This document shows positions 1 to 9,037 of a stretch of DNA of 64,000 nucleotides, one piece after another. The stretch is from NCBI RefSeq assembly GCF_006539945.1, contig NZ_BJNZ01000009.1, positions 1 through 64,000 of the forward strand, in the 5' to 3' direction. The position numbers were made by a program, and so were the translations under genes. Position 1 is the first letter of the stretch, and every line of letters starts with the position of its first letter. The DNA is from Cellulosimicrobium cellulans (GTDB taxonomy: Bacteria > Actinomycetota > Actinomycetes > Actinomycetales > Cellulomonadaceae). The notes under the pieces are model-generated. The model was given only the letters and a program-made list of their open reading frames with translations, did not search any database and was not told the DNA's origin.

Positions 1-224
1 GGGGCGGGTGCGCCCGTGCCGGCTCGGCATGTGCTCGACCATGCCGTCCCGGCGGGTCGAGCAGGCGGGACAAGGACGCGTCCCGCGCGCCAGACGCGCC
101 TGAACCACCTGCTCAACATGACAGCGCTGCGACCGGCTATCCGTTCCGCGCGCGGCCCAGGCCTTAGCCCACCCGGCGGGCGGTCGCCCGAGGTGAGGGC
201 AGACCAGGGTGGGACGGCGCAGGG

Positions 225-317
225 CGGGGTGGGTGGTGGTGCCGCGTCGTGGCGGGCCTGGCGGGAGCCGCGAGGAACGAGCGGCGGATGGTCGACGCGG
301 CACCACCACCCACCCCG
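225..317. repeat. Perfect 25-bp inverted repeat with 43-bp loop
   Basis: Arm 225-249 (begins CGGGGTGGGTGG, ends GCCGCGTCG) is an exact reverse complement of arm 293-317, separated by 43 bp. As RNA this would be a very stable hairpin. It lies in non-coding DNA downstream of the minus-strand operon. Its role is unknown: a transcription terminator, a processed RNA end or a mobile-element remnant are all possible. Confidence 0.75.
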
Positions 318-353
318 ACCACCCAGGCCAACCACACGCCGTCGAGCACAAGA

Positions 354-500
354 ACCACGCCTCTACCGCGCGCGACCACGGCTCTACTTCGCGTGACCAC
401 GCCTCTACCTCGCGTGACCACGGCTCTACCTCGCGCGACCACGGCTCTACCTCGCGTGACCAGGGTTCTACCTCGGCCGACCAGGGTGCTACCTCGGCAA
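354..500. repeat. Seven tandem 21-bp units
   Basis: Seven directly repeated 21-bp units start at 354, 375, 396, 417, 438, 459 and 480. The core consensus is CCACGGCTCTACCTCGCGTG after a leading A; the outer units are the most diverged. There are no unique spacers, so this is not a CRISPR. The same unit recurs at 31636-31698 (three copies plus one inverted copy) and once at 59911-59931, each time just after a stop codon. Confidence 0.85.
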
Positions 501-504
501 GGGG

Positions 505-1797
505 TCAGAGGCGGCCGGCGGCCTTGAGGGCGAGATAGGTGTCGGCGAGGCGGGGGGCGAGGTCGTCGGGGAGGGCGTCGACGACCTCGACGCCGCGCTG
601 TCGCAGGACGGTCGTCACGGCGGCGCGCTCGATCTCCCCACGGGCCGCGGCAGCGGCGTCGTACACCTCGGCGGTGCCGGTGCGGTCGTCGCGCAGGGCG
701 GCCACCTCCGGGTCCCCCGCGGCCGCGAGCACGACCTGGTGCTTGGCCGTGAGCTGCCCGACGACGGGGAGCAGCCCGGTCTCGACCGCGGCGGCGTCGA
801 GGGTGGACAGGAGCACGACGAGCGCGCGCTGGGACAGGCGCTCGTGGACGGCGCCGACGAGCCCAGGCCAGTCGGTCTCGAGCAGCGCGGGCTCCAGGGG
901 GGCGAGCGCGTCGGCCATGGCGGGCATGAGCCGCGGGCCGGCGGCCCCGGCGACGCGCGAGCGCACGGTGCGGTCGTACGCGACGAGCTCGACCCGGTCG
1001 CCCGCGCGCCCGGCGAGCGCGGCGAGCAGGAGCGCGGCCTCGATGCTCGCGTCGAGGCGCGGCTCGTCGCCGACGCGGGTCGCAGACGTGCGCGACGTGT
1101 CGACGACGATGAGCACGCGCCGGTCCCGCTCGGGCCGCCAGGTGCGCACGACCATGTCCCGACCGCGGGCGGACGCGCGCCAGTCGATCGAGCGGACGTC
1201 GTCGCCGAGGACGTACTCGCGCAGCGAGTCGAACTCGGTACCCTCGCCGCGCACCTGGACCGCGGCGCGGCCGTCCATCTCGCGCAGGCGCGCGAGCCGG
1301 CTCGGCAGGTGGCGGCGGGACGCGAACTCGGGGAGCACGCGGAGCCGGCCGGGCACGGTGATCGACGCCTGGCGGGCGGCGAGGCGCAGCGGGCCGAACG
1401 AGCGGATCGTGACCCGGTCGGCGACGCGCTCGCCGCGCCGCGTCGGCACGAGGACGGTCGTGACGCGCGTTGCCTCACCGGGTGGCAGGTCGACCGGGTG
1501 CCGGTTGACCTGGGTCCCGGCCGACGGCGGCCACGCGTCCCGGACGAGAGCGCGCAGCCGCCGCGAGGCGAGGTTCGTGAGGGTGAGGCGCGACGTCGTC
1601 GTGTCCGTGAGCCGGACGGAGCCCGGGACGCGCCGCTCGATCGCGACGCGCCGGGGGGACGCGGCGAGAGACGCGTCGAGCACGCACAGCGCGACGACCA
1701 GCAGCGTCCACACGAGCACCGTCCCCGGCACGGGGAACAGCAGCACGGGGACGATCCCGAGCGCCGTGAGCACGACGGCGCGCCACGTCAGGGCCAC
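505..1797 (-). CDS. DUF58 domain-containing membrane-anchored protein
   Basis: This 430-residue protein belongs to the DUF58 family, which is encoded beside MoxR ATPases and is thought to act in envelope-complex assembly; the biochemical role is not established. Two N-terminal hydrophobic segments (about 5-21 and 27-40) anchor it. The DUF58 signature lies around residues 186-220, with EFDSLREYVLGDD followed by SIDWRASAR. It is followed by a VWA-like strand, VLIVVDTS (228-235), that in VWA folds begins a metal site. The start is a GTG ten bases after the stop of the upstream moxR, so the two are surely co-transcribed. It is the last gene of the operon and is followed by the 21-bp repeat array. 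Confidence 0.9.
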   Translation of the reverse strand: MALTWRAVVLTALGIVPVLLFPVPGTVLVWTLLVVALCVLDASLAASPRRVAIERRVPGSVRLTDTTTSRLTLTNLASRRLRALVRDAWPPSAGTQVNRHPVDLPPGEATRVTTVLVPTRRGERVADRVTIRSFGPLRLAARQASITVPGRLRVLPEFASRRHLPSRLARLREMDGRAAVQVRGEGTEFDSLREYVLGDDVRSIDWRASARGRDMVVRTWRPERDRRVLIVVDTSRTSATRVGDEPRLDASIEAALLLAALAGRAGDRVELVAYDRTVRSRVAGAAGPRLMPAMADALAPLEPALLETDWPGLVGAVHERLSQRALVVLLSTLDAAAVETGLLPVVGQLTAKHQVVLAAAGDPEVAALRDDRTGTAEVYDAAAAARGEIERAAVTTVLRQRGVEVVDALPDDLAPRLADTYLALKAAGRL

Positions 1798-1807
1798 GTG
1801 CGACGCC

Positions 1808-3012
<1,205 letters not shown>

Positions 3013-3016
<4 letters not shown>

Positions 3017-4281
3017 GAGTGGTAGACCTCGCTCTCGATCCGGTCAAGGTGACGCGCGAGCTCGAGCAGCGCCGCGTCGTCGGCGGGTGGTGGTCCGTAC
3101 AGGAGCTGGGCGACCTGCTCGCTCGGGCGGCCCGTCGCGCGGGCGACGGCGTCGACGAGGGCAGGCGCGTCGGCGGAGCGCGGGAGGCCGAGCCGGCCCG
3201 CGAGCCGGTCCGCGGCGCTCGCGCGGAGCCCGGCCGCGGCGTGCCCGCGGGCCCCCGAGCGTCGGTAGAGGCGGCCGCGGCCGCGCGTCGTCTCCGCGGC
3301 GCGCACGACGACGGGCAGGTCCTCGGTCACGAGCGGGCCGAGCCTGCGGCCGCGCCACAGCACGATGACGAGCACGACGACGAGCACCTGGAGCGCGACG
3401 ACGCCGAACCAGGGCGGCAGCGACAGCGCGGGGGTCTGCTCGTCCTGGCCGCCCCCGAGGGAGGTGTCGAACGGGTCGGGCACGAGCCATACCAGGCGCT
3501 CGTTCGCGCCGAGCATCCACAGGGCGAGGGCGGCGTTCCCGTCCTCGGTGACCGAGTCGTTGCGCAGCACGGCCGTCGTGTCCACGGCGCGCACGGTCCG
3601 CTCGTCGGTCTCGTGCACGAGGTAGGCGCCGATGGCCGGGTCGTCGGGGGAGGGGAAGCACAGGACGGTCGTCCGTCCGAGCGCGAGGAAGCCGACGCCG
3701 TCCGAGCGCAGGGCGCCGGCGGCCACCGCGGCAGGGTCGTCGCAGCGCGGGGAGCGGGCGGACGTCCCCGAGCCCCAGTCGTAGGCGAGCTCCGCGCCGC
3801 CGTCCGTCGCGGGCGACAGCAGGAAGTCGGGCGGGGCCACGAGGACGAGGTCGGTGGGCGTGCGCACGAGCGCCTCCACCTGCTCGTCGAGCAGGAAGTC
3901 GCCCTGCGCGACGAGCAGGGTGCCGCCGTCCGCGGAGGCCGCGACCGCGTCCGCGACGGTGGTCACGTACGTGACCTCGACGCCCTGGTCGCGCAGCACC
4001 TCCGCGACGGCCCGGGCGCCGGCGGGCCCGGGGTTGTCCGGTGCGAGGGGCGTGGACGACGTCGTCGGCCGCGCGATCGCCGACAGGCCGGCGAGCGCGA
4101 GGAGGGCGACGACGACGACGAGCGGCCAGCGCGCGCGACGCCACCTGCCGCGGGCGCGCGACCCGGCGGTGGTGCCGTCGCCGACGACGGGCACGTACGC
4201 CGTCGTCACGGTGCGGGGGCCCTCGCCCGAGACGTCGACGGGTGCCGCGCTCGGCGGCGGTCCGGGGTGGGTCGTGCTCAC
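3013..4281 (-). CDS. DUF4350 domain-containing membrane protein
   Basis: This 422-residue protein has a cytoplasmic tail, a transmembrane segment at about 52-70, an extracytoplasmic DUF4350 domain (about 78-250) and a second transmembrane segment at about 291-309, followed by a cytoplasmic arginine-rich C-terminal region. DUF4350 resembles a Rossmann-like sugar-binding or GATase-like fold and is consistently encoded beside MoxR ATPases; no enzyme activity is established. Both ends overlap neighbours by four bases, so translation is coupled from DUF4129 through to MoxR. I infer that it is a membrane partner of the MoxR ATPase. Confidence 0.85.
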
Positions 4282-4949
4282 GCCTCACCGCCGGGGGGCG
4301 TCGTGGCTGTCGTCGCGAGCTCGGTGCGCAGCACGGGGCGCGTGGCGAGCGTGCGCTCGTCGAGCGCCCGCAGGAACGCGTCCGCCTCGGGCCCGACGGC
4401 GGCCTTGCCGTACGCGACGTCGTCGAACAGGTGCGCGCCGCGGGCGAGGCCGTCCGCGACGTCGGGCACGCGCTCGCCCGCGGCCTCGGCGGCCTCCCAC
4501 GCGGTGCGTCCGGGACGGGCGTCGAGGACGGCCCGTTCCTCGAGCGAGCGGACGACGGCGCGGAAGCGCTCGAGCGTGGCGGTCGCCCAGTCGGCCCGCG
4601 ACGCCGCGGCGTCGGCCGCCGCGCGCATCTCGGCGGCGGTCCGCGCGTCGTCGTCGTGCACGACGACGGACGACGTCGCCCGGCGCGAGAGGCGCACCGG
4701 GCCCGCGACCCAGTAGGCGATGCCGGCCACGAGGAGCACGACCGCGACGACGAGCACGGCGGTGAGCGGGCCGCCCAGGTCGATCGCGGGCGCGCCGTCG
4801 AAGAGCCCCTGGAGCCAGTCGAGGAACCTCTGCAGGAGCGACGGCTCCGTGCGGTACTCGGGCTTCGCGAGCTCCTCGACGAGCCAGCGGCGCGCCTCGT
4901 CGGCGTCCGGCTGCACGGGCACGTCGGCCGCGAGCGACCGCAGCGTCAT
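4278..4949 (-). CDS. DUF4129 domain-containing membrane protein
   Basis: This is a 223-residue protein with one transmembrane helix at about 62-82 and a C-terminal cytoplasmic DUF4129 domain (about 120-195). In other bacteria this domain sits in MoxR operons and at the end of transglutaminase-like proteins. The open frame continues far upstream through mtrA antisense DNA, but the ATG at 4949 overlaps the stop of the upstream gene (ATGA) and gives the family-typical length, so I chose it. Its end overlaps the DUF4350 start by four bases. Function is inferred only from context. Confidence 0.88.
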   Translation of the reverse strand: MTLRSLAADVPVQPDADEARRWLVEELAKPEYRTEPSLLQRFLDWLQGLFDGAPAIDLGGPLTAVLVVAVVLLVAGIAYWVAGPVRLSRRATSSVVVHDDDARTAAEMRAAADAAASRADWATATLERFRAVVRSLEERAVLDARPGRTAWEAAEAAGERVPDVADGLARGAHLFDDVAYGKAAVGPEADAFLRALDERTLATRPVLRTELATTATTPPGGEA

Positions 4950-6346
4950 GCGGGCGGCTGCGCGTTCGCCGCGGCGGCGAGCTCGACGTCCAGGCCCTCG
5001 CGCCGCATGCGCACGTCGATGTAGAGGAGCGCCACGACGCTCCCGAGGAACAGCGTCATGACGATCGTCGAGAGCGCGACACCGAGCGCCAGCAGGGCGT
5101 TCGCGAGGAAGCCCTGGCCCGCGGTGAGGAGGATCGTGCTCACGATGCTGAAGGGCGAGACGACGATCTGCACGACGACGTACATCGCGACGTAGGCGAG
5201 CAGGTAGATGCCGAAGAGGCGCCAGAAGCTGCCGCGGGTCAGGAGCCACGAGCGCCGGACGGTCGCCCAGAACGGCTGGCCCTCGAGCGCGAGCGCGGGC
5301 GGGACGAGCCCGGTGCGCGTGCCGACCCAGACTGCCAGGGCGAGGAGGCCCGGGAGGGCGACGACGAGCAGCACCACGCCGAGCCCGGTCGTGGCGGCGA
5401 AGCCGAGGGCGACCAGGAGCACGACCAGCGCGACGGCGACCACCCACGCGAGGCCCAGCAGGAGCGAGAAGCCGATGAGGAACCACGCGCGGCGCCCGAC
5501 CTGCGACCAGACCTCGCCGATCGTGGCCTTGCGGCCGATGACGGACTGTCCGATGGACACCGTCAGCAGACCGCTGACGATCGGGGTGGCGAGGCTCGTC
5601 GTGAGCCCGGTCCCGAGCGTGCTCGAGTAGAGCATCGCGAAGTCGTTCTCCATCCCGCCCAGCCCGGACTCGCTGGGCAGGGAGAAGAAGAAGTCGGCGA
5701 AGTACCCGGAGAACGCCCAGCCGAGCAGCGCCCCGACGACGGTGGCGATCACGACGACGAGAGCGCTCATGCCGAGCATGACGCGGGGGTTGTGCCGGAT
5801 CGCGCCGAAGGCACCGTCGAAGACCTCGCCGAGCGAGAGTGGGCGCAGGGGGACGATGCCGGGCTTCGCGGCGGGCGGCACGTAGGGCGCGCCGGCGAAG
5901 CCGGCGGGCGGGCCGTAGCCGGGGGCGCCGTACTGCTGCTGGCCGTACTGACCCTGGCCGTGCTGACCCTGGTCGTGCTGGCCCGGCCCGTAGCCCGGCT
6001 GGCCGTACCCGCCCTGACCCTGCGGCGCGGACTGCCCGTACTGCGGCTGTCCGTACGACGGCTGCCCCCACGCGCCCGGTGCCGGCGGCTGGTCCGCCGT
6101 CGGGCCCTGCCCGGGGCCGTACCCCGGCGCGTACTGGCCGTACTGGGGCTGCGGTCGCGGCGGCGGGGTGGGGCCGCCCGGCGTCCCGTAGCCGGGCGCG
6201 TCGTACGTGGGTGCGCCCCAGCCGCCGGCGTCGCCGCCCTGGCCGGGTCCCGCGGGCGTCGTCGGACCGGGCGCCGCCGCCGGGTCCGGCGTGGCACCGC
6301 TCGGTGTGGCACCGTCCGGCGTGCCGGAGGTGTCGGGTGTGCTCAT
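4946..6346 (-). CDS. Multi-pass membrane protein with Gly/Pro/Gln/Tyr-rich N-terminus
   Basis: The 466-residue protein has two parts. Residues 1-160 are low-complexity, rich in G, P, Q and Y, with repeats such as QPQYGQ and GYGPGQ, and are predicted to be disordered. The rest starts with the family motif PLRPLSLGEVFDGAF and contains about six hydrophobic segments, matching the glycerophosphodiester-phosphodiesterase membrane-domain-like (GPDPase_memb) family. No phosphodiesterase catalytic domain is present, so the name should not be read as activity. It is the first gene of the MoxR operon and is divergent from mtrA across a 169-bp gap. Neighbouring MoxR has a similar but shorter disordered tail. 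Confidence 0.85.
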   Translation of the reverse strand: MSTPDTSGTPDGATPSGATPDPAAAPGPTTPAGPGQGGDAGGWGAPTYDAPGYGTPGGPTPPPRPQPQYGQYAPGYGPGQGPTADQPPAPGAWGQPSYGQPQYGQSAPQGQGGYGQPGYGPGQHDQGQHGQGQYGQQQYGAPGYGPPAGFAGAPYVPPAAKPGIVPLRPLSLGEVFDGAFGAIRHNPRVMLGMSALVVVIATVVGALLGWAFSGYFADFFFSLPSESGLGGMENDFAMLYSSTLGTGLTTSLATPIVSGLLTVSIGQSVIGRKATIGEVWSQVGRRAWFLIGFSLLLGLAWVVAVALVVLLVALGFAATTGLGVVLLVVALPGLLALAVWVGTRTGLVPPALALEGQPFWATVRRSWLLTRGSFWRLFGIYLLAYVAMYVVVQIVVSPFSIVSTILLTAGQGFLANALLALGVALSTIVMTLFLGSVVALLYIDVRMRREGLDVELAAAANAQPPA

Positions 6347-6515
6347 GTGCTCGTGGTCCCCCGCGGTCGGCTCGGGCTGTCGGTCCAGGCCGCCGGGCGA
6401 GGATCGGCCACGGCGGCGAGGCCACCCTAGTACGCGCCCCCCGCGCGCGGGGGTTCACCCGCGCCCCGGCACCGGGTCGCGCCGAGCGGAGGCCCGTCGA
6501 TGGCAAGATGTCCGC

Positions 6516-7199
6516 ATGAAGGTTCGTGTGCTCGTGGTGGACGACGACACCGCCCTGGCCGAGATGATCGGGATCGTCCTGCGCTCCGAGGGCTTCGAAC
6601 CGGTCTTCTGCGCCGACGGCGACCTCGCGCTCGAGACGTTCCGCAGCACCCAGCCGGACCTGGTGCTCCTCGACCTCATGCTCCCGGGCAAGGACGGCAC
6701 CGAGGTGTGCCGCCTCATCCGCGCCGAGTCGGGCGTGCCCGTCATCATGCTGACCGCGAAGAGCGACACGGTCGACGTCGTGCTCGGGCTCGAGTCGGGC
6801 GCCGACGACTACATCTCCAAGCCGTTCAAGCCCAAGGAGCTCGTCGCCCGCATCCGGGCCCGCCTGCGCCGCACGGAGGAGCCGGCCCCGGAGCACCTGT
6901 CGATCGGCGACGTCGAGATCGACGTGACGGGCCACCGCGTCTCCCGCGGCGGCGAGCAGGTCGCGCTCACGCCGCTCGAGTTCGACCTCCTCGTCGCGCT
7001 CGCGCGCAAGCCCTGGCAGGTCTTCACCCGCGAGGTCCTCCTCGAGAAGGTGTGGGGCTACCGGCACGCCGCGGACACGCGCCTCGTCAACGTCCACGTC
7101 CAGCGTCTGCGCTCGAAGATCGAGCACGACCCCGAGAGCCCGGAGATCGTGCTGACCGTCCGCGGCGTCGGGTACAAGGCGGGCGCGACCCGCACGTGA
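6516..7199 (+). CDS. mtrA: Response regulator MtrA
   Basis: This 227-residue OmpR/PhoB-type response regulator is the essential cell-division and envelope regulator MtrA. The receiver has acidic pocket D9/D10, phosphoacceptor D53 in LLDLMLPGKD, T80 and K102. The C-terminal winged helix carries the family tail RGVGYKAG. The ATG at 6516 gives the standard length. The next gene is the cognate kinase, whose GTG overlaps the mtrA stop, and lpqB follows: this mtrA-mtrB-lpqB order is conserved across Actinobacteria. MtrA is known to control peptidoglycan hydrolase genes; a candidate site lies upstream of the VanY-like gene at 43384. Confidence 0.97.
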   Translation: MKVRVLVVDDDTALAEMIGIVLRSEGFEPVFCADGDLALETFRSTQPDLVLLDLMLPGKDGTEVCRLIRAESGVPVIMLTAKSDTVDVVLGLESGADDYISKPFKPKELVARIRARLRRTEEPAPEHLSIGDVEIDVTGHRVSRGGEQVALTPLEFDLLVALARKPWQVFTREVLLEKVWGYRHAADTRLVNVHVQRLRSKIEHDPESPEIVLTVRGVGYKAGATRT

Positions 7200-9037
7200 G
7201 CGCGACGGCCGGCTCCACCGACGGGCGCTGGCGGGGGCTCTGGCGCCGGGTCCGTCGTCGCGCGCGTGCCACGGCCCGCCGCGTCGTGTGGCGCTGGCGC
7301 TCGTCGATGCAGCTGCGCGTCGTGACGTCGGCGCTCGTCGTGGGCGTCCTCACCGTCGGCGCGCTCGGCGCCTACCTCACCGACGCGATGCGCGACGGGC
7401 TCTACGAGCGGCGCGCGGCCGAGGTGGACCTGGAGAGCGCGCAGTCGACGCAGCAGGCGCGCAGCACGCTCGACGCCTCGCCCGCCGCGAACGCGACGGA
7501 GGCGCAGTCGCTGCTGTTCGACCTCTTCTCGATGCTCCAGAGCACGGGATCGTCGCGCGACGTCTTCCTGTGGCAGGCGGGAGGGTCGAGCACCGTCGGG
7601 TTCCTCGACCTGTCGACGAACCCGCAGCTCGTCGACCTCGTCACGCCCGAGATGCGCGAGGCCACGGTCACCGCCGACGGCGAGCAGTACCTGCAGTCCG
7701 TCGCCATCCCGGTCGACCCGGCGGACCCGGACTCGCCGGTCGTGCCGGGCATCGTCGTCGGCTCGACGGTCGAGGTGCCCGTCGCCGGGACGTACGAGCT
7801 CTACTACCTGTACGACCTGGAGGCCGACCAGGAGACGCTGCGCTTCCTCCAGTCCGTCCTCCTCGTCGGCGCGCTCGTCCTGCTCGCGCTGCTCGTCGGC
7901 ATCACCGCGCTCGTCACCCGCCAGGCCGTGCTGCCCGTGCGGCAGGCGGCGACCGTCGCGGAGCGGCTCGCGGACGGTCGCCTCGACGAGCGGCTCCCGG
8001 TCAAGGGGCACGACGAGATGGCCTCGCTCGCGCACTCGTTCAACGAGATGGCACGGAGCCTGCAGGACCAGATCGGGCGCATGGAGGAGCTGTCGATGCT
8101 CCAGCGCCGGTTCGTCTCCGACGTCTCGCACGAGCTGCGCACACCGCTCACGACGATCCGGATGGCGTCCGAGGTGCTGCACTCCTCGCGCGAGGACTTC
8201 GACCCCGTCTCGAAGCGATCGACCGAGCTGTTGCAGACCCAGCTCGACCGGTTCGAGGACCTCCTCGCGGACCTGCTCGAGATCAGCCGGTTCGACGCGG
8301 GTGCCGCGGTCCTCGACGCCGAGCGCCGCGACCTGCGCGACGTCGTCAACGCCGCGGTCGACCACGCCGCCCCGCTCGCCGAGCGCAAGGGCGTGTGGCT
8401 GTCGGTCCACCTCGGGGACGAGCCCGTCACGGCGGACGTCGACCCGCGGCGCGTCGAGCGCATCGTGCGCAACCTCGTCGTCAACGCGATCGAGCACGCC
8501 GAGGAGCGGCCCGTGGAGATCACGGTCGAGGGCGACGGGCACGCCGTGGCGGTCGCGGTGCGCGACCACGGGGTCGGGATGACCGCGGACGAGGTCCAGC
8601 ACGTGTTCGACCGCTTCTGGCGCGCGGACCCCGCGCGTGCCCGCACGACCGGTGGCACGGGGCTCGGCCTCGCGATCTCGCTCGAGGACGCCCACCTGCA
8701 CGGCGGTTGGCTCGAGGCGTGGGGCCGGCCGGGGCGCGGCGCGAGCTTCCGGCTCACGCTCCCGCGGCGCGCGGGCATCCGGCTCCAGTCCTCACCGCTG
8801 CCGCTCGTGTCGGAGGCGGCCGTCGGCCGAGGGCTCCCCGCCGAGTGGAGCGCGACGACCCCGGTCGTCGAGGACGTCGAGGGGACAGCAGGTCCCGCCG
8901 ACCTCCCGTCCGTCACGGGCGGCATCCCGGTCGTCCTGCCGCGCGACCACGACCCGCACCCGGGCCGTGGGGCATCGCCCCGGCCCGGGGAGCAGCCGGA
9001 GCGGCTGACCACCGACGACGTGCAGGAGGCGCGATGA
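7196..9037 (+). CDS. mtrB: Sensor histidine kinase MtrB
   Basis: This 613-residue membrane kinase partners MtrA. It has an arginine-rich cytoplasmic start, TM1 at about 40-62, an extracytoplasmic sensor region, TM2 at about 219-242, a HAMP domain, and the dimerisation/phosphoacceptor box VSDVSHELRTPL with H312. A HATPase_c domain follows with N box NLVVNAIEHA and G boxes DHGVGM and GGTGLGLAIS. The C-terminal 90 residues beyond the kinase are Pro/Arg-rich and probably unstructured. The GTG at 7196 overlaps the mtrA stop and lpqB begins inside the mtrB stop (ATGA), indicating coupled translation. Confidence 0.95.
   Translation: MSATAGSTDGRWRGLWRRVRRRARATARRVVWRWRSSMQLRVVTSALVVGVLTVGALGAYLTDAMRDGLYERRAAEVDLESAQSTQQARSTLDASPAANATEAQSLLFDLFSMLQSTGSSRDVFLWQAGGSSTVGFLDLSTNPQLVDLVTPEMREATVTADGEQYLQSVAIPVDPADPDSPVVPGIVVGSTVEVPVAGTYELYYLYDLEADQETLRFLQSVLLVGALVLLALLVGITALVTRQAVLPVRQAATVAERLADGRLDERLPVKGHDEMASLAHSFNEMARSLQDQIGRMEELSMLQRRFVSDVSHELRTPLTTIRMASEVLHSSREDFDPVSKRSTELLQTQLDRFEDLLADLLEISRFDAGAAVLDAERRDLRDVVNAAVDHAAPLAERKGVWLSVHLGDEPVTADVDPRRVERIVRNLVVNAIEHAEERPVEITVEGDGHAVAVAVRDHGVGMTADEVQHVFDRFWRADPARARTTGGTGLGLAISLEDAHLHGGWLEAWGRPGRGASFRLTLPRRAGIRLQSSPLPLVSEAAVGRGLPAEWSATTPVVEDVEGTAGPADLPSVTGGIPVVLPRDHDPHPGRGASPRPGEQPERLTTDDVQEAR

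Larger units (their letters stand above)
1..504. other. Non-coding, repeat-rich intergenic stretch
   Basis: I find no convincing gene here. Open frames exist on both strands, but they are arginine/proline/threonine-rich composition artefacts of about 74% GC sequence that overlap each other and translate the tandem repeat. The stretch holds an imperfect hairpin (18-53), a perfect 25-bp inverted repeat (225-249 with 293-317) and a seven-unit 21-bp tandem array that stops four bases before the stop codon of the minus-strand DUF58 gene. The region is therefore the downstream flank of the 505-6346 operon; whatever lies further left is outside the window. Confidence 0.7.

Noticed and set aside
354-500. 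CRISPR array
   Set aside because: Units are directly contiguous 21-bp repeats without unique spacers, and no cas gene is near.
1-504. Arginine/proline-rich small proteins such as one spanning 16-396
   Set aside because: They translate the GC-rich repeats in several frames at once with no ribosome site or family resemblance.
4950-7127. Upstream extension of the DUF4129 frame through mtrA antisense DNA
   Set aside because: The extension crosses the real gene at 4946-6346 and mtrA, and a good coupled ATG at 4949 gives the normal protein length.
6500-7195. Longer MtrB start inside mtrA
   Set aside because: It would overlap mtrA fully; the GTG at 7196 overlapping the mtrA stop is the standard coupled start.
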